Shown: positions 53,611 through 63,409, numbered from the stretch's first letter. The stretch: DNA of 64,000 bases from Chryseobacterium sp. MEBOG06 (GCF_021869765.1 NZ_CP084580.1:3472001-3536000), one strand, 5' to 3'. Notes: generated from the letters alone by a model not told the origin. Numbers and translations are program-made.

Positions 53611-55428
53611 ATGAATCAATTAGGTTGTTTACCTCAGATATTAAAAGCTTTAGCAGTTGTTACTTGTATAGCTTTTATAGCAGTAAACTTTATGTTTATT
53701 ACTGCACCAGTCACTAAATATTTTTTACCAGAAAAATATTCACATTCGCCTTTAGGGTTATTTGTTAAAGCCCCAATTTGGTTAAATATATGCTTTTCAC
53801 TTTTAGGATTGTCGTTCTGGCATATTGTATATAAGTTGGGGAAGTTTAAGAGCATTCCAACTGGTCTCGTATATGTTGGAATTTTCACAGTACTTTCTAT
53901 CTTTTTAACGGGGCTTATTGGAGAAAAAACAAAATCATCTTTAGGAAATTTGGGAGTAATTCTGATTTTTACTCCAATTTTAATATCCGCTTTTTATCTT
54001 ATCCGGGATCTAAGTAAGCCCAAGCTAAAATATTCTCATATACAAAAATTCGCAAAAGAGGTTGATGATGAAAGTTTAAACTTTAAAACAAAATCAGGAA
54101 TCATAAAACTAGCTAATCCATTCAGGGGAATTTACATACAAGGTGGTGCAGGTTCTGGAAAGAGTGCAAGTATTTTTGAGCCTATTATCAAACAAATTTC
54201 ACAGCAAGAATATACAGGTATTCTTTACGATTTTAAAAGTCCTGAATTAACAAATAAGGTTAGGTCAAGTTATTACAATGGCAATGTTTGTCTTAAAAAT
54301 GTAGACTTTAAAAACCCTCAACAAAGCGATAGGATCAATCCGATTGCACCCCACTATTTAACAAAAAGCGTTATTGCTATTGAATATTCACAAGCATTGG
54401 TCAACAACCTTATTCCTGAAAGTATTAAGAAAGCTGATTTTTGGTCAAATAATACTAAAATGATTATTGCAGGAGTAATATGGTGGCTAAAAGAGGAACA
54501 TCCTGAATATTGTACTTTGCCTCATGTAATTAGCTTACTATTACACACTGATATTAAATTACTATTATTAAAAATTTCCCAAAATTATGAAGCCGGAGGA
54601 ATGGTTTCTTCCTTGCGACAATCATTAGAAAATGAAGCACAGAATCAAGTTGCAGGTATATTGTCTACCATTCAGACAGCTGTTGCACAGCTAAATACAA
54701 AAGATGTATTCTGGATTTTGTCAAAAAACGATGTTGATTTGAATTTAAATAATCCCAAGAATCCAACATTTTTATGTTTAGGGAATGATAGTACACTTCC
54801 GCAGGTTTATGCGCCTGTAATCTCTCTAATTATAAGTGTGGGTATGCGACAAATGAACAAACCACAACAGCAGAAAAGTATTGTATTGTTAGATGAAGCT
54901 CCAACAATTTACATCCCTAACATAGAGCAAATTCCCGCCACAGCTCGAAGCAATAAAATTGCGACAATATTTGGAGTACAGGACTTTAGTCAGCTAGTTG
55001 ACAATTATGGACAAGATAAAGCGCAAATCATTATTTCTAATTTAGGAAATCAATTCTTTGGTAGGGTCACTAATGGAAAGACTGCAGAAATGGTTAAAAC
55101 CCTATTTTCTAAAGAGGATAGAACTTTTATTAATAAGAATACAGGAACAGGAACAAGCGGAACTGTAATACACATTCAAAGTAATGATAGCAAAAGTAAA
55201 AGTGAAAACATTCAAGAACGAGACCGAGTAAAAGTTAGTGACTTAATTAATCTTAACCCAGGAGAATTCTATGGTATCATAGCTGAAGGGGAACCAAAAG
55301 AGTTTTTAAAAACTCAATTTTTAGAAGACTTTGCATCTGACAAACCCACTTATAAAGAATTTGTCAGTGATAAAGAAATGAGTGAAAATTATTTCAGAAT
55401 TATTGAAGAAAGCAAAAACTTAATTTAA
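53611..55428 (+). CDS. TraG/VirD4-like coupling protein (MobC type)
   Basis: 605 residues. Three N-terminal membrane segments (about 12-32, 55-72 and 84-101, plus one near 113-131) precede the ATPase domain with Walker A GGAGSGKS (178-185) and Walker B VLLDEAPT (425-432). It belongs to the type IV coupling ATPases that deliver the relaxase-DNA complex to a transfer channel. Carrying its own coupling protein but no channel, the element would borrow a helper ICE's channel. Confidence 0.88.
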   Translation: MNQLGCLPQILKALAVVTCIAFIAVNFMFITAPVTKYFLPEKYSHSPLGLFVKAPIWLNICFSLLGLSFWHIVYKLGKFKSIPTGLVYVGIFTVLSIFLTGLIGEKTKSSLGNLGVILIFTPILISAFYLIRDLSKPKLKYSHIQKFAKEVDDESLNFKTKSGIIKLANPFRGIYIQGGAGSGKSASIFEPIIKQISQQEYTGILYDFKSPELTNKVRSSYYNGNVCLKNVDFKNPQQSDRINPIAPHYLTKSVIAIEYSQALVNNLIPESIKKADFWSNNTKMIIAGVIWWLKEEHPEYCTLPHVISLLLHTDIKLLLLKISQNYEAGGMVSSLRQSLENEAQNQVAGILSTIQTAVAQLNTKDVFWILSKNDVDLNLNNPKNPTFLCLGNDSTLPQVYAPVISLIISVGMRQMNKPQQQKSIVLLDEAPTIYIPNIEQIPATARSNKIATIFGVQDFSQLVDNYGQDKAQIIISNLGNQFFGRVTNGKTAEMVKTLFSKEDRTFINKNTGTGTSGTVIHIQSNDSKSKSENIQERDRVKVSDLINLNPGEFYGIIAEGEPKEFLKTQFLEDFASDKPTYKEFVSDKEMSENYFRIIEESKNLI

Positions 55429-55438
55429 ACATTACACA

Positions 55439-55648
55439 ATGAATAATAGACATATCAATTATACTATAAAGCAAATTTTCGAATTACCGGACAAAATAAT
55501 TTTGGTAGAAAGGGAAACTCAGCGATATGATAATGATTTTAAACCTAAGATTGGAGACTACTATACTTTTAATCTGAATGGCAGACATATTACCACCACA
55601 GTAGAACGAATTGAAAACAACATCATTTTTATAAAGAAAACCAAATAA
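55439..55648 (+). CDS. Small hypothetical protein of the element
   Basis: 69 residues, basic, no recognised domain. It starts 10 bases after the coupling-protein gene and ends 14 bases before the GIY-YIG-like gene, so all three may be one transcript. Two beta-like segments (GDYYTFNLNGRHITTT, IENNIIFIKK) suggest a small beta-barrel or SH3-like fold. Function unknown. Confidence 0.6.
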   Translation: MNNRHINYTIKQIFELPDKIILVERETQRYDNDFKPKIGDYYTFNLNGRHITTTVERIENNIIFIKKTK

Positions 55649-55662
55649 CAAAATATCAAATT

Positions 55663-56994
55663 ATGGAAAACAAAGATTTTTATGTAATTGAACTTAAACA
55701 GAAAATTAAAGTAGGAATTACACAGGATTTTAAAAGTAGATTTAATAATATTAAAACAGGTTCAGGTATAAAAGATAATGAAATCATCAATGTATACCAT
55801 TATCCTGATTTAAGTTCCTTAGAATCACGTATTAAAAGATTATTCTCGAAACAAAATATTGCAGGTGAATGGTTTTATAAAAAAGAAATTGTTTTGGATT
55901 TTATTGAGAGTTTAAAAGAGGGACATGTTCCTAGCATTGATTTGCTCAAAAAAATAAAAAATAATAGTGTAAAATATTCTAATGTTTTTAAGACTGGAGA
56001 CTTTCCTTATGAAAACTATGCGATCTTAAAAGAAAATGCAATCAATCTTTTAGAGCAAATAAAATCAGAACGAAGAGGAATTGGCTATCCGGATAGTATT
56101 GACTTGGCAAAATTTATGAGAACAAAAAGGGCAAATTATCGAAATATGGTATACTATGCTGATGATGACTTTAAATACTTTGAACGAAAACCTAATTTCA
56201 GTATCGAGAATATAAAAAATAACCAGATTATTGAATGCTTAAGGATTATTAGAAATACAACAGCCAACAATAAAATCAAAGATCTGCTTCAAGATTATAT
56301 AGATTCAGTTTTTGCTGAAAGAGATCTTTATATTGTAAAAATCACAGAACTTATAAGATCTTTTTTCTTTGATAGTCATAATTCTACTAATGAATTATTT
56401 ATAGAAACTGATATTTCTTATTCCAATATTGAAATGGAGTTAGACAAAGAACTTAATGTTTATTCTTTGTCTAGATATTTTGAAAATCTTAACAAGGATG
56501 AATTATTGTTTTTAAAAAATGCAAAAAACCACAATTTACGGGTTTCTATTTTTGGGAATATCGATTTTGATTATAAGGAAAGGTTTTGCTTCTGTTTTTT
56601 TGAAGTCGAAAATTATTTACGAGTTTTAAATTTCCTATCAATAACAAGACTGGATGAAAATGGAGTAAGACTATTTTTCAATGACACGGATAAATATTCT
56701 AAAAGTTACATTTTCCAATATAAATATCATTTATTAAACACTAGTGAAAAAGAATTTATCAGTTCACTTGAAGTAAAAGACGTATCGTTTTGCTATATTG
56801 AGCTTGAAAAAGATAAGCAAACATATTACTGTTTATTTGATGATATCGAAATTGTTTGTAAAGAGTTAAAGGTCAAATTAGATAAAAATACAAAAGTAAA
56901 AGTAGAAGTAGAATCGTTAAAGGCTATAAATGAAGAGGAAATACCTGATGATTTTGAAAATGATTTTGATAAAAAAGAATGGACATGGGAATGA
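55663..56994 (+). CDS. GIY-YIG/MUG113-like nuclease-domain protein
   Basis: 443 residues. The N-terminal 80 residues are a GIY-YIG-related T5orf172/MUG113 domain: FYVIELKQKIKVGITQDFKSRF, with the conserved Arg and the later Glu in GEWFYKKE. The central and C-terminal parts (about 110-430) match no known family and end in a very acidic tail (PDDFENDFDKKEW). Such nuclease domains occur in mobile-element and phage-defence proteins. Whether the enzyme is active is not known. Followed by a 30-base gap and the ParB-like gene. Confidence 0.7.
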   Translation: MENKDFYVIELKQKIKVGITQDFKSRFNNIKTGSGIKDNEIINVYHYPDLSSLESRIKRLFSKQNIAGEWFYKKEIVLDFIESLKEGHVPSIDLLKKIKNNSVKYSNVFKTGDFPYENYAILKENAINLLEQIKSERRGIGYPDSIDLAKFMRTKRANYRNMVYYADDDFKYFERKPNFSIENIKNNQIIECLRIIRNTTANNKIKDLLQDYIDSVFAERDLYIVKITELIRSFFFDSHNSTNELFIETDISYSNIEMELDKELNVYSLSRYFENLNKDELLFLKNAKNHNLRVSIFGNIDFDYKERFCFCFFEVENYLRVLNFLSITRLDENGVRLFFNDTDKYSKSYIFQYKYHLLNTSEKEFISSLEVKDVSFCYIELEKDKQTYYCLFDDIEIVCKELKVKLDKNTKVKVEVESLKAINEEEIPDDFENDFDKKEWTWE

Positions 56995-57024
56995 GAAAAA
57001 TTATAATAATTTTTAACAAATAAA

Positions 57025-57753
57025 ATGGAAGTGCTCATAAATAACGTAAAAAAATTTAATCCTAATTTTAAATTAGAGGATTGGTGTTTTGAAAAACTTT
57101 TGGATTCATCTGAAATAGATAATTACAAATTTTATAATAAAAGCAGAATAGTAAAAGAACACTCTGTTTATATCAAAGATGTTATCGGAACGTTACACCC
57201 TAGCTATAGTGGTTCATTATGGATTGAATTGGTTTATAATATGAAAAAATTTTCTGAAAAATATAATTATCAAAATTTTCTAGAATTTAGTCGGAGTGAA
57301 AAACTGACTAAAAATGATTTTGGTTATTCTAAATACGGTTCAAAATATTTTATTGCAGGAGGAAACCATAGAAATGTACAAGCTAAATTTAGTAACCTTG
57401 AACTTATAACATGTGATGTAGTTGAACATATTTTTGATCAGGAAATGTATAATTTATTTCAATTTCTTGTAAAAGAAAAATTTAATCCATTAATTGAAGA
57501 AAGTGGTAACGGAAAATATTATCGGTTTTCATTATGGATAATTCAACTAAATTCTCAAGAATATTATTTTAGTTCTTTTTCAGCAATTGTAAAATTTGTT
57601 GACCACTATAATAAATATATCCCTAGTTTGACAAATAATTTGATAGCTAAATTTTCAAAAAGAAAAAAGGAGGTTTTATATAATGAGAATAAGGATTACA
57701 TTCACCTTAAAAACGCAATATTACTACATAAATTAAATAAAAATCATTTCTAG
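57025..57753 (+). CDS. Hypothetical protein with ParB/sulfiredoxin-like segment
   Basis: 242 residues. The segment YFIAGGNHRNVQAKFSNLE (about 112-130) resembles the GxxR/GGNHR nucleotide-binding motif of ParB/Srx-fold proteins. The rest is not recognised. Together with the upstream GIY-YIG-like protein it forms a two-gene block after the mobilisation genes; role in the element or in defence is unresolved. Codons very AT-rich. Confidence 0.6.
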   Translation: MEVLINNVKKFNPNFKLEDWCFEKLLDSSEIDNYKFYNKSRIVKEHSVYIKDVIGTLHPSYSGSLWIELVYNMKKFSEKYNYQNFLEFSRSEKLTKNDFGYSKYGSKYFIAGGNHRNVQAKFSNLELITCDVVEHIFDQEMYNLFQFLVKEKFNPLIEESGNGKYYRFSLWIIQLNSQEYYFSSFSAIVKFVDHYNKYIPSLTNNLIAKFSKRKKEVLYNENKDYIHLKNAILLHKLNKNHF

Positions 57754-57888
57754 ACGAATAAATTTTTCAGTCGTCACTTCCTCAGACTACTCGTTTTTTC
57801 AAAACGCTTGCCATTCGTTGTTCCTTTATTCAAAATTTTAACTTTTAAATAATGAATCCGGCATATTAGATATGTCGGACTTATTATT
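57754..57888. other. Noncoding stretch between cargo genes
   Basis: Contains tttttcagtc (57763-57772) and ctcgtttt (57790-57797), shared with the candidate oriT at 52410-52437, and the terminator at 57857-57879. Otherwise no gene. Confidence 0.5.
57857..57879 (-). terminator. Hairpin terminator of the TraM-like gene
   Basis: A 10-bp stem tccggcatat/atatgtcgga (one G-U) with a 3-nt loop, 10 bases past the stop at 57889 on the minus strand. Weak T tract. Confidence 0.6.
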
Positions 57889-58326
57889 TTAACTATAAAT
57901 CATTACGATAGCATGCATACCAGTGTTTGGAATTTCAATTGGCTTTTTAGAATTGGGCATTCTTCCATTAAGACCAAATCCTTCTATTCCATTATCTGAA
58001 TATACTTTTATTTTAGCGGGATAAACTTTACCATCAATTTTGACAGTACTAACATCAACATAAAGTCTCCCATCTTGTTCTCTTGCAATTCCAGATATTG
58101 TTTGTCCTTTTTTAGTAGATACACCAGCAATTGAAGTCGGTTCAGAGAGAATCAATGTTAAAGAGCTTCCGGTTTGAATTTTACCACTGGTTAACATACG
58201 TGCTTTTATTTGTTTATCCGGCAAACTCTCTGAAGATATTTTGGTCTTATCATCCGTCTTGATAGATGTTTGCGCAGATACTGAAAATGCTATAACTAGG
58301 AATATAGCTGTTATTATTTTTTTCAT
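57889..58326 (-). CDS. Exported orphan TraM/VirB10-like domain protein
   Basis: 145 residues, with a signal peptide (about 1-18, ending VSAQ). The body, with GSSLTLILSEPTSIAGVSTKK, GQTISGIAREQDGRLYVDV and KIKVYSDNGIEGFG, reads like the C-terminal part of the conjugative transposon protein TraM (VirB10-type channel component), in which a beta-barrel lies in the periplasm or outer membrane. Full TraM has an N-terminal membrane anchor and a proline-rich linker and is much longer; neither is here. It is the only plus/minus reversed gene in the cargo, divergent from the restriction cluster. Perhaps an adaptor or inhibitor of a helper T4SS. Confidence 0.6.
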   Translation of the reverse strand: MKKIITAIFLVIAFSVSAQTSIKTDDKTKISSESLPDKQIKARMLTSGKIQTGSSLTLILSEPTSIAGVSTKKGQTISGIAREQDGRLYVDVSTVKIDGKVYPAKIKVYSDNGIEGFGLNGRMPNSKKPIEIPNTGMHAIVMIYS

Positions 58327-58441
58327 ATTTTTTATGATTTAATTTTGTGAAAAATATGGTTTTGTAATATATTATAAAAGTAACATTTTAATTTTAAATA
58401 AATTTAATGTTAATATGTTAAATCAAAAAAGAAACACATTT

Positions 58442-58464
58442 TATATCTCATTTTTTGAGATATA
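58442..58464. promoter_or_regulatory. Perfect palindromic operator upstream of the XRE controller
   Basis: tatatctca-ttttt-tgagatata, 9-bp arms, ending 44 bases before the controller start. Candidate C-box for autoregulated control of the restriction cluster. Confidence 0.6.
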
Positions 58465-58508
58465 AAAAAACACTAAATTAGCCAAGTCAAAACTATTTAT
58501 TAAATAAT

Positions 58509-58727
58509 ATGAATAGAATTAAAGAAGTTTTAGAAGAAAAAGGTATTAAGCAAAAGTGGCTTGCGGAAAAATTAGGAAAGAGTTATAATATGGTTAACTC
58601 TTATACTCAAAATAGACAACAACCAAGAGTTGAAATATTATTTGAAATTGCAAGAATATTAGATGTCGAAGCTAAAGAATTATTGACAGAAATAAAAAAA
58701 ATTAAAACTCCTGCAAAACTTTCATAA
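58509..58727 (+). CDS. XRE-family controller protein
   Basis: 72 residues; the whole protein is one HTH_3/Cro-CI domain (KGIKQKWLAEKLGKSYNMVN, RQQPRVEILFEIARILDV). Its place directly before a cytosine methyltransferase and a restriction pair, downstream of a perfect 9-bp palindrome, matches C-proteins that delay restriction until host DNA is methylated. It ends 8 bases before the methyltransferase start. Confidence 0.85.
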   Translation: MNRIKEVLEEKGIKQKWLAEKLGKSYNMVNSYTQNRQQPRVEILFEIARILDVEAKELLTEIKKIKTPAKLS

Positions 58728-58735
58728 ATAGTAAA

Positions 58736-60046
58736 ATGAAAATGGAATTAGAATTAGTAGAAAAGATATCATTAGAAGAAATTAATGACAAAACCTATAA
58801 AACTAAATTAATCGAAAGCCTTGATTATGGAAAAGCGTCATTGACACATTATCTGCATAATAGTAAAAACGGGATATCGAAATATTACAAAAAAGGTGCA
58901 CATCAGTACTTAAAACATTTATTAGAATTGAAATACCCTGAGGTTGAAGTAACTAATTCTGTTGCCGAAAATGCAATGGAGTATCTATTATTCAATTATA
59001 AAATAGAAAATATTCCATTTCCATCGCCAGAGGAACCTGAATTTAGGTTTATTGATTTATTTGCAGGAATTGGTGGTTTTAGATTAGCATCTCAAAATCT
59101 TGGTGGAAATTGTGTTTTCTCAAGTGAATGGGATGAATTTGCACAAAAAACTTATGCATCTAACTTTGGTGAATCTCCATTTGGAGATATTACCAAAAAC
59201 GAGACAAAAAAATTTATTCCAAAAAACTACGACCTTTTATGTGCAGGTTTTCCTTGTCAACCTTTTAGCTATGCAGGTTTAAAACAAGGATTCGACGAAA
59301 CTAGAGGAACGCTATTTTTTGACATCTTGGAAATCTTAAAGAATACTACTCCCAAAATGTTTCTATTAGAGAATGTTAAAGGTCTTAAATCTCATGATGG
59401 TGGGCAAACACTAAGAGTAATTGAAAACTCGCTTACTGAATTAGGATATACTATAAAGTGGGAAATATTAAACAGCTACGATTTTGGATTGCCTCAATAT
59501 CGTGAAAGATGGTATTGTGTGGGATTTAGAGATAAAGTTGATTTTGAATTCCCCAAAGGTAACAAGAGGGGTGTAAAGCTTAAATCTATTATAGATACTG
59601 AGGCAAATAGCGACAGAAAATTGAAATTAACGCCATTTGAAATTGAGCGAATAGAATTTCACTTTAAATCAAATGAAGAACGTGTTCAACACGACAATTC
59701 AAAATATAAGCCCAACACAAAAAAAGGGAAGCATGGTGTTTTTTCCTACCAAAAGCCTGATGGAGCTTTAAGATTTCATATTGGTGATATTGCAAAAACA
59801 CAAATACAAGAAGCCTTTTATGCTTGTCAGGAAACTTATGCTCCTACAATTATTGCTAACAGAGTACCTAAATTGTGGGATTTACAAAGAAAATTATCGG
59901 TATTAGAAGCACAACGTTTGCAAGGGTATCCTGATAACTTCAAATTCCCTGTTTCGGATAATCAAGCCTACAAACAACTTGGAAACTCTGTTGCAGTTCC
60001 TGTTTTGGAAGCAATAATCAAAAAAATGTTAGAAACAACTAAATAG
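58736..60046 (+). CDS. DNA (cytosine-5) methyltransferase
   Basis: 436 residues. Motif I FIDLFAGIGG (105-114), motif IV GFPCQPFS with catalytic Cys174, motif VI ENV (212-214), motif VIII QYRERW (254-259), motif X QLGNSVAVPV. The N-terminal 100 residues are an additional alpha-helical domain not typical of minimal enzymes. It should protect host DNA from the McrB/McrC-like nuclease encoded behind it. The recognition sequence cannot be read. A LlaJI-like system normally has two methyltransferases (one per strand); only one is seen here, so either the site is palindromic or a partner is missing. Confidence 0.95.
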   Translation: MKMELELVEKISLEEINDKTYKTKLIESLDYGKASLTHYLHNSKNGISKYYKKGAHQYLKHLLELKYPEVEVTNSVAENAMEYLLFNYKIENIPFPSPEEPEFRFIDLFAGIGGFRLASQNLGGNCVFSSEWDEFAQKTYASNFGESPFGDITKNETKKFIPKNYDLLCAGFPCQPFSYAGLKQGFDETRGTLFFDILEILKNTTPKMFLLENVKGLKSHDGGQTLRVIENSLTELGYTIKWEILNSYDFGLPQYRERWYCVGFRDKVDFEFPKGNKRGVKLKSIIDTEANSDRKLKLTPFEIERIEFHFKSNEERVQHDNSKYKPNTKKGKHGVFSYQKPDGALRFHIGDIAKTQIQEAFYACQETYAPTIIANRVPKLWDLQRKLSVLEAQRLQGYPDNFKFPVSDNQAYKQLGNSVAVPVLEAIIKKMLETTK

Positions 60047-60051
60047 AAAAG

Positions 60052-61731
60052 ATGAAGTATTTATCAAAATCAACAGTTTTTGAATCTTGGAAAAATATTA
60101 TTGAGCAAGGGGAGATTAGCCGGGCTTCTTTAAACAAATTCTTTGGAATACTTGAGATTTTAAGACATTTGAATATTAAAACTGGAAATTCTGTTGAGTC
60201 GAATTATCAGTACAATGTCTTTTCTAGTCATTTATCGAGCTCTTTACAAGATAAATTCTTTTTTGATGAGGACAATAAAAAGGCTTTTACTTCACAAGAC
60301 ACATTGAATATTATATTTCCAAACTACTGGGCTTCTAATGTTTTTCAAATTTTGTTAAAAAGCAATCAACTTCCATTGAAAAATGTAGCTTGTATTTGTT
60401 TACAGAATGAAGAATTTGAAGATGATTTTTCTTACGAAGATATTATTGAAAAATTTCTTAATATTTATCATCTAACGGATGTATTTAATGTTTATTTTAC
60501 TCTTCAAAATGAGATAAATATTGATTTCTCATCTTCTATACTAGACAGAAACTCTTTATTTTCAGATTTAAAAAATCATTTCAATATTACGGATAATTCA
60601 AAATTCACATTAGGATTTGATAGTAGTCTTATTACTGCAAACCCTGGAGAATTAACAAGAGGTCCATTTATTCAGCCTCTTTATTCAGGTCAGGAGAACC
60701 TGAAATGTTTATTAATTGCTAATTTCAATATCACAGAATATTATAAAATTGGAAGAACTGAAAACTCTATTGCAGATAATTTCAGTCATGAAACCTCACT
60801 ATCTCATCAAATCATTTTCTATGGCTCTCCCGGAACAGGAAAAAGTCGAGAAATTGAAATAAGAACAAATGGTCATAATCGAACAAGAACAACATTCCAT
60901 CCTGAAACAGATTATCATTCTTTTGTAGGAAGCTATAAGCCTGTAATGGACGGAATCAACATCAAATATGAATTTGTTCCGCAAGCATTTACAAAAGCAT
61001 ATTGCAATGCTTGGCTAAATCCTGAACAGCCATATTTTCTAGTCATTGAAGAAATTAACAGGGGAAATTGTGCTCAAATTTTCGGAGACTTATTTCAATG
61101 TTTAGATAGGGATGATAATGGCTTTTCAAAGTATGAAATCAATTGTGACAAGGATTTAGCAAATTATCTAAAATTTGTATTTGAAAGTTCTGTCAATACG
61201 GAAGCAGTGGAAAGCTACAAAGCGATAATTCAAACAGAAGATTTTGATAAAATCATTCTGCCAAATAATCTTTACATTTTGGCAACGATGAACACTTCTG
61301 ACCAATCTTTATTCCCAATGGATAGTGCATTCAAAAGACGTTGGGATTGGGAGTTTGTACCAATCAATTATGATGATGCGAATTCTTTAAACATCGTTAT
61401 CGGAGATAGTACATATAATTGGGGTAAATTTATAGAGAACATCAATCCGAAAATTAAAGAACTGACAGGTAGTGAAGACAAACAACTTGGAAACCGCTTT
61501 GTAAACCCTAAAGACAGAAATATAACATTCGACCAATTCAGGTCTAAAGTCTTGTTTTATTTATGGTCAGAAGTTTACAAAGATGAATTTGGAACTCAAA
61601 GTTCAATTTTTAAATATGAACTCGAAGAAAATAATCCAATAGATTTCCAATTTGGAGAACTTTATAACGGAAATGCGACAGATATTGTAAAAGCATTTTT
61701 GAAATTCAACGGATTAGAACCTGAACAATGA
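60052..61731 (+). CDS. McrB-like AAA+ GTPase restriction subunit
   Basis: 559 residues. An N-terminal about 245-residue specificity region of unknown fold, then the AAA+ motor: Walker A GSPGTGKS (258-265), Walker B FLVIEEINRGN (about 329-339), and the McrB-type MNTSDQSLFPMDSAFKRR (413-430) carrying sensor and arginine residues. It lies 5 bases after the methyltransferase and its stop overlaps the McrC start by 4 bases. LlaJI R1-like subunits of this kind translocate DNA for a nuclease partner. Confidence 0.9.
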   Translation: MKYLSKSTVFESWKNIIEQGEISRASLNKFFGILEILRHLNIKTGNSVESNYQYNVFSSHLSSSLQDKFFFDEDNKKAFTSQDTLNIIFPNYWASNVFQILLKSNQLPLKNVACICLQNEEFEDDFSYEDIIEKFLNIYHLTDVFNVYFTLQNEINIDFSSSILDRNSLFSDLKNHFNITDNSKFTLGFDSSLITANPGELTRGPFIQPLYSGQENLKCLLIANFNITEYYKIGRTENSIADNFSHETSLSHQIIFYGSPGTGKSREIEIRTNGHNRTRTTFHPETDYHSFVGSYKPVMDGINIKYEFVPQAFTKAYCNAWLNPEQPYFLVIEEINRGNCAQIFGDLFQCLDRDDNGFSKYEINCDKDLANYLKFVFESSVNTEAVESYKAIIQTEDFDKIILPNNLYILATMNTSDQSLFPMDSAFKRRWDWEFVPINYDDANSLNIVIGDSTYNWGKFIENINPKIKELTGSEDKQLGNRFVNPKDRNITFDQFRSKVLFYLWSEVYKDEFGTQSSIFKYELEENNPIDFQFGELYNGNATDIVKAFLKFNGLEPEQ

Positions 61732-63389
61732 TAATATTATTTGAAGAATATCATTACAAAACGGAAGACCTTTCAAAATTTTTAACTGAAAGGTACTACT
61801 TTCCTATTAATGGTATTGAATCAAAAATCAACTTTGTTGGGTATTACTTCAATCCGCAGATAAATGAGGGAAAAGGCGATGTTATCATCATATTTCCGAA
61901 AGTTTTTATCAATGAACATAATCTAGCTTTTGATGAGTTTACGCCAGAATCTTTAATCAATCCAACATTTGAAACAACACAAAGATTAACTGAAACAGGA
62001 AAAGACAAGCTGATTTTTGAAATTTCAACTTGGTTATATCGGGCAATTCAGCAATTCAACAGAAGACATTTTTACAATTCGATTTCAGAAAATCAATTTA
62101 TCAATCAAATTGTAACCAATTTGGATGAAAATTCAAGTACTGAGCTTGACATTATTTTAAGTTTATTGAGGTTTCATAAGGAAAATCAGGACTTATTTAC
62201 CTTCATTGCAAAAACAGCACACTCACAACAAAACAAAATCAATTGGCACAAAACTATTAACAAAAAACAGCCAATTATTCATAATAACCAGCCAATTTAT
62301 GTTGATTTAGCAACAACAAGAAAAAGAGTAAATGATGACGAAGAGTTACTCATACTTTTTTATTCAACGCTAAATCACATTAAAGAAAAGTATGCGTTTA
62401 ATTTTCAAATCCCTCAAAATTATACTCTAATTAAAGGGCATCAATTTGAGACGGTTTTAAGAAGAGGATGCAGATTATTGAAAAATATTAAGTACAAATA
62501 CTTTTCGGACAAAATGATTTGTCTGTACAATTTGCTATTTACCTACTTTGAACGAAGTGAAAGAACCCAATCTAAGAAACAAATTGAAGAAATTCTTCTA
62601 ATCAAGGATTTTAATATTGTATTCGAGGATATGATTGATGATTTAATCGGAGATAGTACGTTATTTTCCGAATTAAAAAATCACGCTGACGGAAAACAGG
62701 TTGACCATATTTACAAATATAAATCACTTCTGATTGAAGATGAAATCTATTTTGTTGGAGACAGTAAATATTATAAACCTCAAAATAGCGTAGGGAAAAA
62801 TTCAAAGGCAAAACAATTTACTTATGCCAGAAATGTAATTCAGTATAATATTGATTTATTTAATAAAGGAGATTTAGACCAAAGAATAAGATACAGAGAA
62901 AACGAAACGGAAGGATATAACATCACTCCGAATTTTTTCATTTCTGCCTTTGTAAATAAAGATTTTGATTTTTCTAAATCATATTTGAACGAGACAGGAA
63001 AACCAATAATGCAATTTCATTTCGAAAACCGACTTTTCGATAGGGATACATTATTTGTTCAATCATACAACATCAATTTCTTGTTTGTGCTTTCGGGCTA
63101 TCTATCAAGAAATTCAACTTTGAAAAACAATTTTAAAAAAGATACGCAAAAAATATTCAGAGAAAAGTTAGTAACTTTTATCAATGAAAAATATCAGTTT
63201 TATAAAGTCAAACCGATTGAAGAGAATTTCATCTATAAGCATTTTAAACTGCTAAATGGCAAAATTTACAAGCCGTCACAACTTGAAAACGAAGTCATTT
63301 TAGCCTTTGAAAAAGGCTCTGACATTGATGGAGTAATTTTACAAATTCAAGCTGAATTAGAAGAAAGTGCTGAGTACAAACTGAATTAA
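61728..63389 (+). CDS. McrC/LlaJI-type restriction endonuclease subunit
   Basis: 553 residues. A PD-(D/E)xK-like site is visible: Asp326 in KQVDHIYKY and Asp345-Ser-Lys347 in FVGDSKYY. The layout (N-terminal region, middle helix-rich, nuclease at about 300-400, C-terminal extension) matches LlaJI R2-type enzymes, which need the McrB-like motor for cleavage. Translationally coupled to it (ATGA-type overlap). Together with the methyltransferase this forms a methylation-protected restriction system rather than a type IV methyl-directed one, because a cognate methylase is linked. Confidence 0.85.
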   Translation: MIILFEEYHYKTEDLSKFLTERYYFPINGIESKINFVGYYFNPQINEGKGDVIIIFPKVFINEHNLAFDEFTPESLINPTFETTQRLTETGKDKLIFEISTWLYRAIQQFNRRHFYNSISENQFINQIVTNLDENSSTELDIILSLLRFHKENQDLFTFIAKTAHSQQNKINWHKTINKKQPIIHNNQPIYVDLATTRKRVNDDEELLILFYSTLNHIKEKYAFNFQIPQNYTLIKGHQFETVLRRGCRLLKNIKYKYFSDKMICLYNLLFTYFERSERTQSKKQIEEILLIKDFNIVFEDMIDDLIGDSTLFSELKNHADGKQVDHIYKYKSLLIEDEIYFVGDSKYYKPQNSVGKNSKAKQFTYARNVIQYNIDLFNKGDLDQRIRYRENETEGYNITPNFFISAFVNKDFDFSKSYLNETGKPIMQFHFENRLFDRDTLFVQSYNINFLFVLSGYLSRNSTLKNNFKKDTQKIFREKLVTFINEKYQFYKVKPIEENFIYKHFKLLNGKIYKPSQLENEVILAFEKGSDIDGVILQIQAELEESAEYKLN

Positions 63390-63409
63390 CAAAATCAAGT
63401 CAATTAATT

